Below, piece by piece: positions 42,701 to 43,778 of a stretch of DNA of 43,778 nucleotides. The stretch is from the NCBI GenBank assembly GCA_017650305.1, contig JAGCFD010000037.1, forward strand, positions 1 through 43,778. Reading direction: 5' to 3'. Source of the stretch: Bacteroidales bacterium (lineage in GTDB: Bacteria > Bacteroidota > Bacteroidia > Bacteroidales > WCHB1-69). Made by a program: the position numbers and the translations under genes. The notes under the pieces are model-generated. The model did no database searches, was not told where the DNA came from, and saw only the letters and a program-made list of their open reading frames with translations. Position 1 is the stretch's first letter; the number at the start of each line of letters is the position of its first letter.

Positions 42701-43192
42701 ATGAAGCAGAAAAAAGACAAAGAACAGAAAGAACGCGACTTCGAGCGGTTAGTGCAGGAGCAGCGGCAGACGATCTACTCGGTGTGCTACCTCTTCGCCA
42801 ACGACCGCCAGGAAGCGGATGACCTCGCCCAAGAGGTGCTGATACGCCTTTGGCAGGGCATCGACAGTTTCGAAGGGCGCAGCTCGGCCAAAACGTGGGT
42901 CTATCGCGTGGCCCTGAACACTTGCGTGACCTTCGACAAGCGCAACCGCCGTCCCGACTGTATGCCCTTGGAAATGGACATCGACCTCTTCGCCGACGAG
43001 GAGGCCTGTTCCGCCGCCAGCCGACTGCACAAGCGCATCGCACGGCTGCATCCTTTTGACCGCGCACTGATTCTGCTTTGGCTCGAAGACCTGCCCTACG
43101 ACGAGATCGCCGCCATTCTCGGCATTTCGGTGAGCAATGTCAGCGTACGGCTGGTGCGCATACGCGAGAAACTCAAATCATTCACCGACTAA
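42701..43192 (+). CDS. ECF-type RNA polymerase sigma factor
   Basis: A 163-residue sigma-70 family factor of the extracytoplasmic-function type. Region 2 spans about 18-85 (SVCYLFANDRQEADDLAQEVLIRLWQ, then SAKTWVYRVALNTCVTFDKR), with the DDLAQEVLIRLW helix that contacts core and -10 DNA. Region 4 spans about 105-160 (RALILLWLEDLPYDEIAAILGISVSNVSVRLVRIREKLK) with a helix-turn-helix. No region 1.1 or 3 is seen. The next gene, 14 nt downstream, encodes a small membrane protein that could be its regulator, although it does not show a known anti-sigma domain. Confidence 0.93.
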   Translation: MKQKKDKEQKERDFERLVQEQRQTIYSVCYLFANDRQEADDLAQEVLIRLWQGIDSFEGRSSAKTWVYRVALNTCVTFDKRNRRPDCMPLEMDIDLFADEEACSAASRLHKRIARLHPFDRALILLWLEDLPYDEIAAILGISVSNVSVRLVRIREKLKSFTD

Positions 43193-43206
43193 ACCTCAAA
43201 ACAGAT

Positions 43207-43773
43207 ATGGAACAGTACGAAGACATCAAAAGCGAATTGCAACAGGAACTGCACGACCTGCAGCAGAATGTGGAGCAGCACAGCAGCTTCAACAATGAGG
43301 CATGGCGGGAGACGGTGAAACAGTCCAGCAATGAACTCTACTGGCTAAACGCTTTTCTCGCATGTGTGGTGGCGGTCGTTATGATTGCCGCAACCGTCGC
43401 CTTCGCTCTCATCAAGTGGCCTTGGTGGCTCATCCTCTTGTTCGACTTATACTTTGGTTGGATTTTGGCCGACAACCTTTTCGCCATAATTGGTCTCCGG
43501 AAGGCCGACGTGCAGAGCCGCGAGGGTCTCCTCTCGCTGCGGGATAACATAAACACCTACTCAAAGCGCAAACGTACGATCATTCAAGTTGTCGGTATCA
43601 TTCTCTTTTTGGTGCTCGAAGCTTGCCTGTTTTTTTACGATCGCTGGTCCTTCTTCGCCATGCTTATTTGGGGAGCCTTGTTAAACGGTCCTTTCGGGCG
43701 CAAAAGAACCCAAGAAGTGACGAAACGCTACGACGAGCTTAGCGAGGAAATCGACGAGTTGCTGAAAGAATAA
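43207..43773 (+). CDS. Membrane protein downstream of the ECF sigma factor
   Basis: The product has 188 residues. The start ATG at 43207 lies 14 nt after the sigma-factor stop. The cytoplasmic N-terminus is a helical, Glu/Gln-rich segment (EQYEDIKSELQQELHDLQQN, a likely coiled coil). Four hydrophobic helices follow (about 48-70, 74-98, 123-143 and 147-162), and a charged C-terminal helix (KRYDELSEEIDELLKE) ends the protein. I recognise no domain. The position after an ECF factor and the coiled-coil N-terminus suggest a membrane anti-sigma role, which is inference only. The gene ends 5 nt before the window edge. Confidence 0.75.
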   Translation: MEQYEDIKSELQQELHDLQQNVEQHSSFNNEAWRETVKQSSNELYWLNAFLACVVAVVMIAATVAFALIKWPWWLILLFDLYFGWILADNLFAIIGLRKADVQSREGLLSLRDNINTYSKRKRTIIQVVGIILFLVLEACLFFYDRWSFFAMLIWGALLNGPFGRKRTQEVTKRYDELSEEIDELLKE

Positions 43774-43778
43774 AAACG

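Overview
The window looks like chromosome of a Bacteroidales-type member of the Bacteroidota. Many transcription units start with a TAnnTTTG -7 box, which is typical of this phylum, and Shine-Dalgarno sequences are mostly absent. The gene content agrees: type IX secretion (PorU, PorP/SprF, GldJ), a T9SS C-terminal sorting domain on a cargo protein, a FISUMP lipoprotein, a stand-alone four-helix-bundle protein, and a short atpD-atpC pair. No phage, transposase or CRISPR array was found. The species cannot be named from the sequence.

Region by region. 1-2000: tRNA-Cys and the pyrBI operon (aspartate carbamoyltransferase), all on the minus strand. 2029-8641: a type IX secretion locus, with porU divergent from a porP/sprF-like gene and gldJ. 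8677-12068: atpD-atpC followed by two small unrecognised genes, then a FISUMP lipoprotein. 12178-14068: tRNA-Gly and a 556-residue secreted peptidylarginine deiminase that closely resembles PPAD of Porphyromonas gingivalis and ends in a T9SS sorting domain. 14110-28380: a long minus-strand run of housekeeping and envelope genes (rpe, folP, coaE, an M23 peptidase, phoH, lpxK, a purine nucleoside phosphorylase, an opine-dehydrogenase-like enzyme, a flippase, an acyltransferase, gpsA, a FemAB-like transferase, alaS). 28482-34880: a plus-strand envelope run (an Omp85-like barrel, murB, a lipoprotein, an AsmA-like protein, ybaK).

35010-39558 is an accessory stretch. It holds a long structured leader RNA before a duplicated-domain secreted protein, a broken GYF_2 gene, a DUF4143 ATPase behind three operator-like repeats with a 22-bp period, a small secreted protein resembling part of the GldJ/FGE fold, and a Fic protein. 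39539-43778 holds rlmB-yfcE-miaA, a four-helix-bundle gene, a gene-free GC-rich segment that can fold into two hairpins with complementary loops, and an ECF sigma factor with a membrane-protein partner.

The main functional link is between the secretion genes and the deiminase. PorU is the sortase that removes T9SS sorting domains and attaches cargo to the surface, and the PPAD-like enzyme 6.5 kb away is an evident cargo. The strongest candidates for new biology are this PPAD homologue, which has one extra residue between the two arginines that bind substrate in PPAD; the structured leader at 35024-35250; the triple operator at 37645-37704; and the palindromic intergenic repeats around tRNA-Gly and alaS.
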